From Colimorpha sp964483145 (GTDB taxonomy: Bacteria; Bacteroidota; Bacteroidia; Bacteroidales; P3), in assembly GCA_964483145.1 (NCBI GenBank), contig CAZAAK010000028.1:1-25706 (forward strand): a stretch of DNA of 25,706 bases, written 5' to 3'. The stretch's first letter is position 1. Each line of letters starts with the position of its first letter. A program made the position numbers and the translations under genes. Below the pieces are notes generated by a model, which saw nothing but the letters and a program-made list of their open reading frames with translations, did no database searches and was not told where the DNA came from. Below are positions 16,473 to 24,269 of the stretch, piece by piece.

Positions 16473-16590
16473 GTTGTTAGTTTTATATTGCTGTAACAAG
16501 TTGTTTTTTATTTTTTCCCCTCTGTACGCTTTGCACAACAAACTGACAGTCAACGCCAAACAACATCTCCCGCCCGTCTGAAGCCAGTAG

Positions 16591-16621
16591 CAAAGGTATG
16601 TTTTATTTTTCATATGACAAA
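16591..16621 (-). promoter_or_regulatory. Promoter of the citrate lyase operon
   Basis: On the minus strand TTTG (16618-16621), 19 bases, then TACCTTTG (16591-16598): an excellent -33/-7 pair of the Bacteroidota type. It is the only good promoter I see on the minus strand from here to icd, so it may drive all seven genes. Confidence 0.75.
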
Positions 16622-16759
16622 GCGTTTGGGGCAATTTATTTGTGAACAACACATGTTAAATTTCATTGAATACAGTGAATCAATATGTTGTAAACAACCA
16701 TTTCATATCTTTATGCAAAATCACTATAAATGGCGACTCTCCGTTGTCAAAAAAAAGCG

Positions 16760-16767
16760 TACCTTTG
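16760..16767 (+). promoter_or_regulatory. -7 element for the gene at 16796
   Basis: TACCTTTG, an exact -7 match 28 bases before ATG 16796. The nearest TTG (16744-16746) is only 13 bases upstream, so the -33 element is not at consensus spacing. Confidence 0.5.
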
Positions 16768-16795
16768 CATCATTATTTAAAAGAAATACAAAATA

Positions 16796-17419
16796 ATGAT
16801 ACTCAAGATTATACCTATTATTTTAACCCTATTGCTACCTTTGCTTTCAAAAGCACAAGGCACCGACAGTACCTTTCATGGATTTTCCGGCGGCATGATG
16901 CTACACTCAGGTTACCTAGCTGGCGCTGGCGGAAAGGCTCCCGTGAATGTGCAAGGTTTGGGCATTGGCATGGGCGGTGCCTTGCGGGTGAACCTAGCAA
17001 AGCACCTGCGCATTGGCCTCGAAGGCTATGTGTCGACGCTCAACTCCAACAATTCCAACGCCAAGGACATATTGGCCGATGGTAGTTACATCCGTACAGG
17101 CTTGGGCGGGATGCTAGTGGACTTCTGTTGGCATAACGGCAAATTGTGGCCCTATTTGGGGGTTGGGCTTGGTGGTGGTGCCACGAGGAGCCTCTATATT
17201 CTCGAAGGCAATCAAAGCGATTGGCTTCCAGAGGTATGCACCATCTTCAACAAACAACCCTTCTTTTACGCCTCGCCTTTTGTCGGAACCGATTTCTGCA
17301 TAACCACCAAAATCCACCTCACCCTCAAGGCCGACTGGCTGATAGCCCTCTCCTACGATGGCAAATTGCTCACCCCCACAGGCCCAAGACTCTATTTGGG
17401 CTTTATGTTCTGCCATTAG
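16796..17419 (+). CDS. Secreted, probably outer-membrane barrel-like protein
   Basis: A 207-residue protein with a signal peptide (ILKIIPIILTLLLPLLSKAQ, cleavage after about residue 21). The mature part alternates Gly-rich and aromatic/hydrophobic segments such as GLGIGMGGALRVNL, LRIGLEGYV, LWPYLGVGLGGGA, and ends with RLYLGFMFCH, a pattern typical of small outer-membrane beta-barrels of Bacteroidota. The usual terminal Phe is replaced by Cys-His, so the barrel assignment is tentative. It is divergent from the citrate operon and convergent with the MATE gene (35 bases between stops). Function unknown. Confidence 0.72.
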   Translation: MILKIIPIILTLLLPLLSKAQGTDSTFHGFSGGMMLHSGYLAGAGGKAPVNVQGLGIGMGGALRVNLAKHLRIGLEGYVSTLNSNNSNAKDILADGSYIRTGLGGMLVDFCWHNGKLWPYLGVGLGGGATRSLYILEGNQSDWLPEVCTIFNKQPFFYASPFVGTDFCITTKIHLTLKADWLIALSYDGKLLTPTGPRLYLGFMFCH

Positions 17420-17454
17420 ACACAAAGCCCAACGCAAGCCACGTATCCCTTATA

Positions 17455-18789
17455 TCACTCGTCCGCGCAATTGCGACGTATGCGGCGGAGAGTGAGGCGC
17501 ATAAGAGGCAACGCAACGCAGAGGGTGAGCACCTCGGCTATGGGCATACTGAGCCAAATGCCGAGTTCACCAACAATGGGAGTAAGGACGAACAGGGGAA
17601 CAAGCACAAAAACAATGCTACGGCAAACAGCTATCACTGCCGATTCGATAGGGCGCTCCACAGCGGTGTGGAAGCTACTACCAATGATATTGATGTAGGA
17701 TACAAGGTAGTGTAGGGTAACAAAGGTGGCGGCTGTGGTGGCAATGGATTCGAGTTGCCAATCGCCCGAAGCAAAAGCACCCACAATGGGATGCTTGAAA
17801 ATAAGCACAATCAGGTATACCCCAATGCCAATAACCGCACTAAAAAGTAGCGAGGAGAACAACAACGTGCGGACGCCTCGGTAGTTACGCGCTCCCAATT
17901 GGTAGGACATCAAGGGGTAGAACGCCTGCGAAAGCCCAAAGATGGACATATTGACCACAAAATTCAAGTAGCAGACAATGGTGAGGGCAGCCACGCCTGT
18001 AGGGCCAATCTCCCGCATCAACACCAAGTTGAAAATAAAGGTGGTGATGGCGGCCGAAACTGAGGTAAGCATCTCGGAAGACCCGTTATAAAAAATCTTC
18101 CCCACCTCTCGCCACGACCCCTTGAGCCGACCGAAAGGCACCTTGGGCAGTAGCACCAAGGCGGCTGTGGTGTTGGCAACACATGTAGCTATAGCGGCTC
18201 CGCTAACACCCCAGCCAAGCACCAACACAAAGAGGTAATCGAGCACCACATTCACCACACAGCAGATAGCTCCGCTAACAAAAACCCAATTAGGCTTGCC
18301 CGACAGGCGGGTGAAGGCTTCGGTAAAGTTGGGAATGCAGTAGAAAATAAAAGCACAGCTAATGATACCCAAATAGTTGCGAACATATGAATATACCTCG
18401 TCGTTAGCCCCCAAAAAATAGCAGATGCGCCGTAGATTAAGGCCTACCAAGAGCGACAATAACGCAATTGTAGCCAACAATATAACAAAGGTAAGCGTTG
18501 TGTAGCCGCGTGCCAAACTATCGTCGCCGCGTCCCTTGGCAATGCCGGCAATAACTATGCCCCCAGAAGTTATCATGATGCAGACGCTAAGCATTACATT
18601 AATTAGCGGCATGGAGATATTGACGGCAGCAAGCCCCAGTGTGCCAACACCTTTGGATACAAAGAGGCCATCGATAATTGTCTGCATGCCCACCACCAAC
18701 ATACCCACCACACTAGGCAAGGCATATTTGAACAGTTGCCGGCTAAGGCCTTGTGGTTTGCGAAGTTTAATATTTTTTGTACCAACCAT
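17455..18789 (-). CDS. MATE family efflux transporter
   Basis: Inner-membrane multidrug or metabolite exporter driven by Na+ or H+. The 444 residues hold about 12 hydrophobic segments in two MatE repeats. Typical landmarks are LPSVVGMLVVGMQTIIDGLFVSKGVGTLGLAAVNISMP in the first repeat (given here in pieces, residues ~22-60) and FGLSQAFYPLMSYQLGARN in the second. The wording fits the large DinF-like/MepA-like bacterial clade. I start it at ATG 18789 (MVGTKN), since the upstream GTG 18840 adds a basic tail of 17 residues with no support. No clear promoter was found; 414 non-coding bases separate it from the next gene upstream. Substrate cannot be told from sequence. Confidence 0.9.
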   Translation of the reverse strand: MVGTKNIKLRKPQGLSRQLFKYALPSVVGMLVVGMQTIIDGLFVSKGVGTLGLAAVNISMPLINVMLSVCIMITSGGIVIAGIAKGRGDDSLARGYTTLTFVILLATIALLSLLVGLNLRRICYFLGANDEVYSYVRNYLGIISCAFIFYCIPNFTEAFTRLSGKPNWVFVSGAICCVVNVVLDYLFVLVLGWGVSGAAIATCVANTTAALVLLPKVPFGRLKGSWREVGKIFYNGSSEMLTSVSAAITTFIFNLVLMREIGPTGVAALTIVCYLNFVVNMSIFGLSQAFYPLMSYQLGARNYRGVRTLLFSSLLFSAVIGIGVYLIVLIFKHPIVGAFASGDWQLESIATTAATFVTLHYLVSYINIIGSSFHTAVERPIESAVIAVCRSIVFVLVPLFVLTPIVGELGIWLSMPIAEVLTLCVALPLMRLTLRRIRRNCADE

Positions 18790-19203
18790 TCGTTTTCGGA
18801 TTTTTGGGAAATGCACTGGGCGAAATCTTTCGCTCGGCACGGTCTTGATTTGTTGGGTTATCCTCCTTTATTTCCATTTGGTGGGTCACTTGCCAAGTTC
18901 GCGAGCTGGAGGTTCTGCCCGCGCTACACCCCAGCGCAACCGCCCACTCTTGGAAGAAGTTGCGCCTGCGAGCCTAGGCCTTGTTAGCACCCATTCCAGT
19001 AATAAAATACGGGGTTTACAGCAAATTCACAGTGGCATATCCACTCCACCATTCCACCCGATAGGCAATCATGCCGCCTTTCTCCACTAAGTGCCCCCAT
19101 TCAAAAGCACCCGGCAACTCGGCCCTGGCATGCCCGCAAATCCTCTCTCCAACCATAGGGCAGCAAACAACAGTATGAACAATCTGGCTTGTCATAGGCT
19201 CAA
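18790..19203. other. 414-base region upstream of the MATE gene
   Basis: No recognised promoter for the MATE gene. A stem GCGCAAC (18934-18940) / GTTGCGC (18959-18965) with an 18-base loop lies about 150 bases before its ATG and could be a leader structure. A doubtful 59-codon frame occupies 19016-19195 on the minus strand. I see nothing else here. Confidence 0.4.
19016..19195 (-). CDS. Doubtful small ORF after the YD-repeat-like gene
   Basis: ATG 19195 begins 8 bases after the stop of the upstream minus-strand gene and runs 59 codons to TAA at 19016. The predicted peptide (MTSQIVHTVVCCPMVG...) has no signal peptide, membrane segment or motif that I know. Spacing alone suggests it could be translated with the upstream gene; it may equally be chance. 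Confidence 0.2.
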   Translation of the reverse strand: MTSQIVHTVVCCPMVGERICGHARAELPGAFEWGHLVEKGGMIAYRVEWWSGYATVNLL

Positions 19204-20208
19204 TCAGTCCCAATAATCATAGTCATATTCATAAACAGGCTCACCAGGAAAAGCTGTCCGGAGGACATCGCCGCGGCTATTGTAGTAGGTGCGGATGATG
19301 GCCCGAGGATAACTCTCGGGGTCGCCCTCCTCCCCAATATTCCACCACGTGGTGCTTTCTTCTAGCGGCAAACCGTTGGCCTGGCAACGGATATGGATAT
19401 CAATCTTTGCATCCGCACTGTGGCCTACGCCGTCCATTCCAATAAGTTTGCCTAAAATGTTGTACTGGTAGTAAAGGGTGTCTCGCCCGTCAACCGAATT
19501 GCGGTATTCCTGTGCGATGCGGCCGTCTTCGCCATAGATATATTCGCGGCCGTAGCTGTTCAGCCCCTCATTGCAATCCTCTGCCACTTCAGTCAACAGA
19601 CGACCCTGCCCGTCGAAGGTCCGTTCGCAGATGCAGGTCGTCTCGGTGTTGTATGGTTGCGTGTCGTCCTCCCTGCCATCGATGCCAAAATAGGAAGCTG
19701 GGCGCCATTGGTGCAACCTTTGGTAGGTGCATCGCGTCACGCCAAGCCCCGACTGCAAATTCATGCCCACCAAGCGATAGACGGTAACCTGGGTGTCGAC
19801 CATAGAGGAGTACCACGAGCCGCCAATGATGCGCAGGCTGACGTCGCTGTAAAGGCTCACCAACCCTTCGGGGGAATAGCGGACGGTCTGAATTCGGGTG
19901 GTGTCGGTAAGGACAACACCAGCAATATTGCGTTGCTGCCTCTCCAACCGCTGGGTCAGCCTCCCAAGAGTGTCGTACCGCAAGTCTATCGAAGGGCTGG
20001 TCTCATAGCCGTGGCGATCGTAATAGGTAGTCCTCACCAGTTTGCGAGCTCCCATCACGCTGTCGGAGGGGACGAACTGCCGCACGCACCTTATACCACT
20101 AGTGCGGCGCTCTATCATCCAAGGCAGATTTTCGCCTACCCAAGAGGTTTGTGCCACTGATGCAAATGCACTGAGAAAGAATATGGTATAAACAACAATC
20201 AGCTTCAT
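19204..20208 (-). CDS. Secreted YD-repeat-like protein
   Basis: A 334-residue protein with a signal peptide (MKLIVVYTIFFLSAFASVAQ). The mature part contains several loosely spaced segments of the YD/RHS type: RYDTLGRLTQRLE, RYSPEGLVSLYSD, TFDGQGRLLTEV, YGEDGRIAQEYRN, QYNILGKLIGMD and YYNSRGDVLRTAF. Such repeats form beta-hairpins that can wrap into a shell in RHS proteins, but here there are only about six and no toxin domain, so it is not an RHS toxin. The very acidic, aromatic end YEYDYDYWD is unusual. I start it at ATG 20208, since the signal peptide begins there and the -7 element lies just upstream. Probably surface or periplasmic; function unknown. Confidence 0.75.
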   Translation of the reverse strand: MKLIVVYTIFFLSAFASVAQTSWVGENLPWMIERRTSGIRCVRQFVPSDSVMGARKLVRTTYYDRHGYETSPSIDLRYDTLGRLTQRLERQQRNIAGVVLTDTTRIQTVRYSPEGLVSLYSDVSLRIIGGSWYSSMVDTQVTVYRLVGMNLQSGLGVTRCTYQRLHQWRPASYFGIDGREDDTQPYNTETTCICERTFDGQGRLLTEVAEDCNEGLNSYGREYIYGEDGRIAQEYRNSVDGRDTLYYQYNILGKLIGMDGVGHSADAKIDIHIRCQANGLPLEESTTWWNIGEEGDPESYPRAIIRTYYNSRGDVLRTAFPGEPVYEYDYDYWD

Positions 20209-20229
20209 TTGAGCATTCCGTTCGGCTTG

Positions 20230-20262
20230 CAAAGATACTACTTTCCCATCACATACAGCAAA
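20230..20262 (-). promoter_or_regulatory. Promoter of the YD-repeat-like gene
   Basis: On the minus strand TTTG (20259-20262), 21 bases, then TATCTTTG (20230-20237), 21 bases before ATG 20208. It rules out the long upstream extension of the reading frame. Confidence 0.65.
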
Positions 20263-20293
20263 CAAAAGCACTAGCCTATCCAAAATTAATTCG

Positions 20294-20301
20294 TAACTTT
20301 G
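20294..20301 (+). promoter_or_regulatory. Probable -7 element for the 20421/20978 gene pair
   Basis: TAACTTTG matches TAnnTTTG. It would give a leader of about 110 bases to ATG 20421. No good -33 TTG is visible. Confidence 0.4.
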
Positions 20302-20420
20302 CGGCAAAGTTGTTTTGCCCTACATCTGGTCTAAGAGCATAAAAGCCAAATATATTGCTCCTCCATAGAGGTTGCCCGGAGCTGTAGGCGGACGCTTTGC
20401 ACCAACCGTTTTGACTAATT

Positions 20421-20954
20421 ATGCAAAAGTTCGAAAAGCAGGTCCACGACGACCTGTACCGATACCTTCTCCAGCAAGGCGAAATCGACAAGCACTTGCC
20501 GCAAGCCTACGACATCGAAAGGAAATACCGCCCAGTAGCCGAGTCCTATCTGACCGACGGCGTGCGCGAGTTTGCCGGCTACCCCACAGTTAGCCTAGGG
20601 TGGATGATGTACATCGGCATGGCTGTTGCCAAATTTTGGGACGAGGACTGGACCACCTACGACAACATCAACGACCTCTACCTTTACATGCGCCAAAAAA
20701 GTGGCTATGACCTGTTGGACGAGTACATTCGCACCGTTGTACTCGACCTGCGTCAGCCCGACTTCGACACCACCGAAACCTTGGTGCAGGAATGCGCCGA
20801 GCGCACCTACAGCCTCCTGCTTCGCCAGCGCTTTGAGCCTGGCACCGAAGCCGCCTTCCGAGGCTACGTCGCCTGCATTCACCAGCTCTACCTTATGGGT
20901 GCCTTTGTGCAGCTCCACCGCATGGGGTATCACATGACAAACGCTAGGCTTTAG
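20421..20954 (+). CDS. Conserved Bacteroidales hypothetical protein
   Basis: A 177-residue soluble, mainly helical, slightly acidic protein with no signal peptide. I recognise it as an unnamed family conserved in Bacteroidales: conserved blocks include YLTDGVREFAGYPTVSLGWM, YIGMAVAKFWDEDW, TETLVQECAERT and EPGTEAAFRGYVACIHQLYL. No catalytic motif is apparent. It stands 23 bases before the helicase gene on the same strand, so the two are probably co-transcribed, but I see no functional link in the sequence itself. Confidence 0.82.
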   Translation: MQKFEKQVHDDLYRYLLQQGEIDKHLPQAYDIERKYRPVAESYLTDGVREFAGYPTVSLGWMMYIGMAVAKFWDEDWTTYDNINDLYLYMRQKSGYDLLDEYIRTVVLDLRQPDFDTTETLVQECAERTYSLLLRQRFEPGTEAAFRGYVACIHQLYLMGAFVQLHRMGYHMTNARL

Positions 20955-20977
20955 CCGCATCCCAAAATAATCGTAGC

Positions 20978-23728
20978 ATGGACCTCTCACGCCATTTCAT
21001 ATTGCTCAACGGTGAAGCCAAAACCTTGCAAATCGACTCTATCAGGCGAACCGAATCGAACTGTTTTTGCGTGCGCTTCAAAAACAATCCCAAGCCGTAC
21101 ACATACAGTGCCGACAAGGTCGTGTGGCTGAGCAACCCAGAGTGGGTAGAGGCTGACGAGAGCAAAGTCTACATCGACGGCATCCAAGTCTCCAACGTGC
21201 GCCAGTTGTGGAAGTTCGTCCATAACGGCAAAGAATACTGGCGGGTGGTCCACACTAGTGGCTATATGTTGGACGATGCCTTGGGAAGAGTTCAGGTTGC
21301 CACTTCCTGCCTAAGCGAGCAACGGGCCCGAGACACCTTTGCCTACCTAAAAGATGTGGCAACAACCAATCCGCTCGGCAGTGAGGAAACCGGCCGCGGC
21401 ATCCTTGCCAACCTTTACGAAAAGGTGGACCACATCGACAGCAACACCGCAGCCGCGTGCTACCTCAACCCCAACAGGCATCACCCTAAGCCTCTGAGGC
21501 ACTCCGACCTAATTTATCCCTTCGGCTGCAATGCCAGCCAAAAAAAAGCAGTGGAGACAGCTTTTGAACGCCAAATGAGCGTGATACAGGGGCCACCGGG
21601 AACAGGCAAAACGCAAACCATCCTCAACATCATTGCCAATATCGTGTGCCAGGGGAAGACGGTGATGGTGGTCTCGAGCAACAACTCTGCCACCTCCAAC
21701 ATGCAGGAGAAACTGAAAAAGTACGGCCTGGAATTTATCGTGGCTGCACTCGGAAGCTTGGAAAACAAGGAGGCCTTCATTGCCAGCCAGCCTTCTGTTC
21801 CGGAGAGTTGCAAGGGGTGGATTCTGACGCAGGCCGACAGCATAACCCTCCAACGCCGCTTGCAGGCAACTTTGCTGCAGCTCGACAGTGTGTTTGCCCT
21901 GCAAAACAAGCTAGCCCAGCTGCGCCAACAGCAGCAGTCTCTGGCTTTGGAGTGGAAGCACTTTTGCATGGACAACGGGGTGGACGAACACGCGCAACCC
22001 TCTCACCGTGCTAATTCCCAAAGCATCATCGCCCTATGGCTCGCCTGCCAAGCAATGGCCGACGACAGGCACCTTAGGTCAACCAGCTGGCCCGCAAGGG
22101 CTTTCTTATACCTTAAATGGATCTGGACAAAATGGAATTGCCGCTACCGCATGCACATCCGTGCCAAGTTCAGCCGCAACGACCTCACCCCACTCATCTG
22201 CGAGCTGCAAAAGCTCTACTACCTCAACCTTCAGCACGAGTTGCTCAAACAGGCGGAAGACACCAAGGCCAAGCTGTCGAACTACGATGCCAAGCAATTG
22301 ACCAAACTGTCGGACGACCTGTCGATGACGCTGTTCAAGTCCTGGCTAGGGAAGTATTACAGTTGCCACCCACGCACCGCTTTCCAGAGTGTTGCCAATT
22401 TCGGCCATAGCGGTGAAGTCCTCAGGGAGCAATACCCCGTTGTGCTCAGCACCACCTTCTCGGCCCGCTTGTGCATGTTTGGCGACCAGCCCTACGACTA
22501 CCTAATTATGGACGAAGCCTCGCAAGTGTCGATAGAAACAGGGTGCCTAGCCCTGACCTGCGCCTACAATGCCGTGATTGTCGGTGACACGATGCAGCTG
22601 CCCAATGTGGTAACGGACGAAGACCGGCAAAAACTGAACGCCATCATGGAACGATATCAGATACCCAATGGCTACGACAGCGCAAAGAACAGCTTCCTGC
22701 AGTCGGTGCATGAGGTGGTCGATGACGCGCCCCAAAACAAGTTGCTCGAGCACTACCGCTGCCACCCCCGCATCATCAATTTCTGCTCCCAAAAGTTCTA
22801 TGGTGGCCAGTTGCTTATCATGACCGAGGACCATGGCGAAGAGGATGTGCTTTGCGCCATAAAAACGGTTGTAGGCAACCACTGCACCCACCATTGCAAC
22901 CAACGCGAGATAGATGTGGTCAAGGAAAGCCTCCTCCCTATCCTGCAACAGTACGGCAGTCTTGGCATTATCACCCCTTACAACCACCAGGTGGAGGCCT
23001 TCCACAAGCAACTGCCCGGGATAGAGGCGGCCACCATACACAAGTATCAAGGCCGCGAAAAGGACGCCATCATCTTTAGCGTGGTGGACAACCAAATCTC
23101 GGACTTTGCCGACGACGCCAACCTGCTGAATGTGGCCGTCTCGCGCGCCAAGTCGAAATTCTGCCTAGTGCTGACCGGCAACCCGCAGCAGCACCACGGC
23201 AACATCATGGACCTGCTCGACTACATCGCCTACAACAACTGCACGGTAACCGAAAGCAAGCTCGCCTCTATATTCGACTGCCTCTACGCGCAATACACCA
23301 CGCAGCGCATAGCCTTCCTCAAGACCAACCCCAAAATATCGGAATACGATTCCGAGAATTTGACCTATAGCATGCTACTGGATGTCCTAAAATCCCAGCC
23401 GCGCTTCGGCAGCCTCGGTGTGCTCTGCCACATTCCGTTGCGGCAAGTAATCAGAGACACATCGCTCATGTCCGCTCAAGAGCAACGGTACGCCGCCAAC
23501 TTCAACACGCACCTGGACTTTCTCATCATCAACCGCGTGGGCAAACAGCCTGTTTTGGCAGTAGAAACGGACGGGTACTCGTTCCACCACGATGCAACCG
23601 AGCAGCATCGGCGCGACTTGATGAAGGACCACATCCTCTCCGTTTACGGACTGCCACTGCTGCGGCTGTCGACCAAAGGCAGTAACGAACACGAAAAGGT
23701 GCAGGCGGAACTCGAACGCTTGGTTTAG
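20978..23728 (+). CDS. Superfamily 1 DNA/RNA helicase with C-terminal nuclease-like domain
   Basis: A 916-residue cytosolic protein. Residues 1-~180 form an N-terminal domain I do not recognise. The motor is of the Upf1/Dna2-like SF1 type: Walker A GPPGTGKT (205-212, Lys211), Walker B DEAS (Asp512-Glu513), GDTMQLPNV (motif III), HYRCHP (motif IV region), IHKYQGREKDAIIFS (motif V) and LNVAVSRAKS (motif VI, Arg723). A long insert between motifs I and II (~residues 270-480) is rich in Leu and Gln and partly coiled-coil-like. The last ~80 residues carry Asp847, Glu863-x-Asp865 and Lys883 in a DUF2726-like arrangement, suggesting a PD-(D/E)XK-type nuclease fold. Likely roles are DNA repair or defence against foreign DNA; neither is proven. 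It follows the gene at 20421 by 23 bases. Confidence 0.88.
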   Translation: MDLSRHFILLNGEAKTLQIDSIRRTESNCFCVRFKNNPKPYTYSADKVVWLSNPEWVEADESKVYIDGIQVSNVRQLWKFVHNGKEYWRVVHTSGYMLDDALGRVQVATSCLSEQRARDTFAYLKDVATTNPLGSEETGRGILANLYEKVDHIDSNTAAACYLNPNRHHPKPLRHSDLIYPFGCNASQKKAVETAFERQMSVIQGPPGTGKTQTILNIIANIVCQGKTVMVVSSNNSATSNMQEKLKKYGLEFIVAALGSLENKEAFIASQPSVPESCKGWILTQADSITLQRRLQATLLQLDSVFALQNKLAQLRQQQQSLALEWKHFCMDNGVDEHAQPSHRANSQSIIALWLACQAMADDRHLRSTSWPARAFLYLKWIWTKWNCRYRMHIRAKFSRNDLTPLICELQKLYYLNLQHELLKQAEDTKAKLSNYDAKQLTKLSDDLSMTLFKSWLGKYYSCHPRTAFQSVANFGHSGEVLREQYPVVLSTTFSARLCMFGDQPYDYLIMDEASQVSIETGCLALTCAYNAVIVGDTMQLPNVVTDEDRQKLNAIMERYQIPNGYDSAKNSFLQSVHEVVDDAPQNKLLEHYRCHPRIINFCSQKFYGGQLLIMTEDHGEEDVLCAIKTVVGNHCTHHCNQREIDVVKESLLPILQQYGSLGIITPYNHQVEAFHKQLPGIEAATIHKYQGREKDAIIFSVVDNQISDFADDANLLNVAVSRAKSKFCLVLTGNPQQHHGNIMDLLDYIAYNNCTVTESKLASIFDCLYAQYTTQRIAFLKTNPKISEYDSENLTYSMLLDVLKSQPRFGSLGVLCHIPLRQVIRDTSLMSAQEQRYAANFNTHLDFLIINRVGKQPVLAVETDGYSFHHDATEQHRRDLMKDHILSVYGLPLLRLSTKGSNEHEKVQAELERLV

Positions 23729-23750
23729 CCCACCCCTACCCTACCGCCCA

Positions 23751-23794
23751 CCCTTACCCCGAATCCGCCGCACTTCATGGCCTCGGGGCAAGGG
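23751..23794. terminator. Hairpin between the convergent helicase and queF genes
   Basis: CCCTTACCCCGA (23751-23762) pairs with TCGGGGCAAGGG (23783-23794): a 12-bp stem with one mismatch and a 20-base loop, lying between two convergent stop codons. No T-run follows on either strand, so it may end or protect both messages without being a classic intrinsic terminator. Confidence 0.4.
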
Positions 23795-23808
23795 GGCTAT
23801 GGTCGCAG

Positions 23809-24267
23809 TCATTCGTGTGTGGAAAAGCGCTGCAGTGCCAATTGCTCGTACTTGGTGCCCTTGCGGCCGTAGTTGGCGTAAGGATAAATGCTGATGCCGC
23901 CCCGGGGAACAAAAAAGCCGGTAACCTCCAAGTACTTGGGGTCCATCAGTCGGACGAGGTCCTTGAGAATGATGTTGATGCAGTCCTCGTGAAAGTCGCC
24001 GTGGTTGCGGAAGCTATGGAGGTAGAGCTTCAAGCTCTTGCTTTCCACCATGCGCTGGTCGGGAATGTAGCTGATGCGGATTTCGGCAAAGTCGGGCTGC
24101 CCAGTGATAGGGCACAGGGAGGTGAATTCGGGGCAGTTGAAACGTACCCAATAGTCGCGGTCGGGGTGCTGGTTCTGGAAGGTTTCCAACACCTCAGGGG
24201 AGTAATTGTCGCGGTAATGGGTGGGGTTACCCAAGTGCTGCAAACCTTCGTCGCTGCGGTTGCTCAT
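23809..24267 (-). CDS. queF: NADPH-dependent 7-cyano-7-deazaguanine reductase
   Basis: Reduces the nitrile of preQ0 to the amine of preQ1 with two NADPH, in the queuosine tRNA modification pathway. The 152 residues match the short, unimodular (B. subtilis-type) QueF. Cys52 in FTSLCPITGQPD is the nucleophile that forms the thioimide, Asp59 is the matching proton donor, ESKSLKLYL is the QueF signature, and FHED supplies the substrate-binding Glu. It follows the transporter gene by 2 bases and is surely in the same operon. Confidence 0.95.
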   Translation of the reverse strand: MSNRSDEGLQHLGNPTHYRDNYSPEVLETFQNQHPDRDYWVRFNCPEFTSLCPITGQPDFAEIRISYIPDQRMVESKSLKLYLHSFRNHGDFHEDCINIILKDLVRLMDPKYLEVTGFFVPRGGISIYPYANYGRKGTKYEQLALQRFSTHE

Positions 24268-24269
24268 AA

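Larger units (their letters stand above)
16473..16795. promoter_or_regulatory. Divergent intergenic region between citD and the gene at 16796
   Basis: Holds the citD promoter (16591-16621) and a -7 element for the plus-strand gene (16760-16767). Between them, ATTGA (16665-16669) and TCAAT (16680-16684) form a loose inverted repeat about 70-90 bases upstream of the citD -7 element, and ACAACA (16646) / TGTTGT (16686) form another. These could be operator half-sites but are too short to be convincing. Confidence 0.4.

Noticed and set aside
16473..16652. 60-residue N-terminal extension of citD
   Set aside because: The open frame crosses the strong operon promoter at 16591-16621, and CitD proteins begin at the equivalent of ATG 16472.
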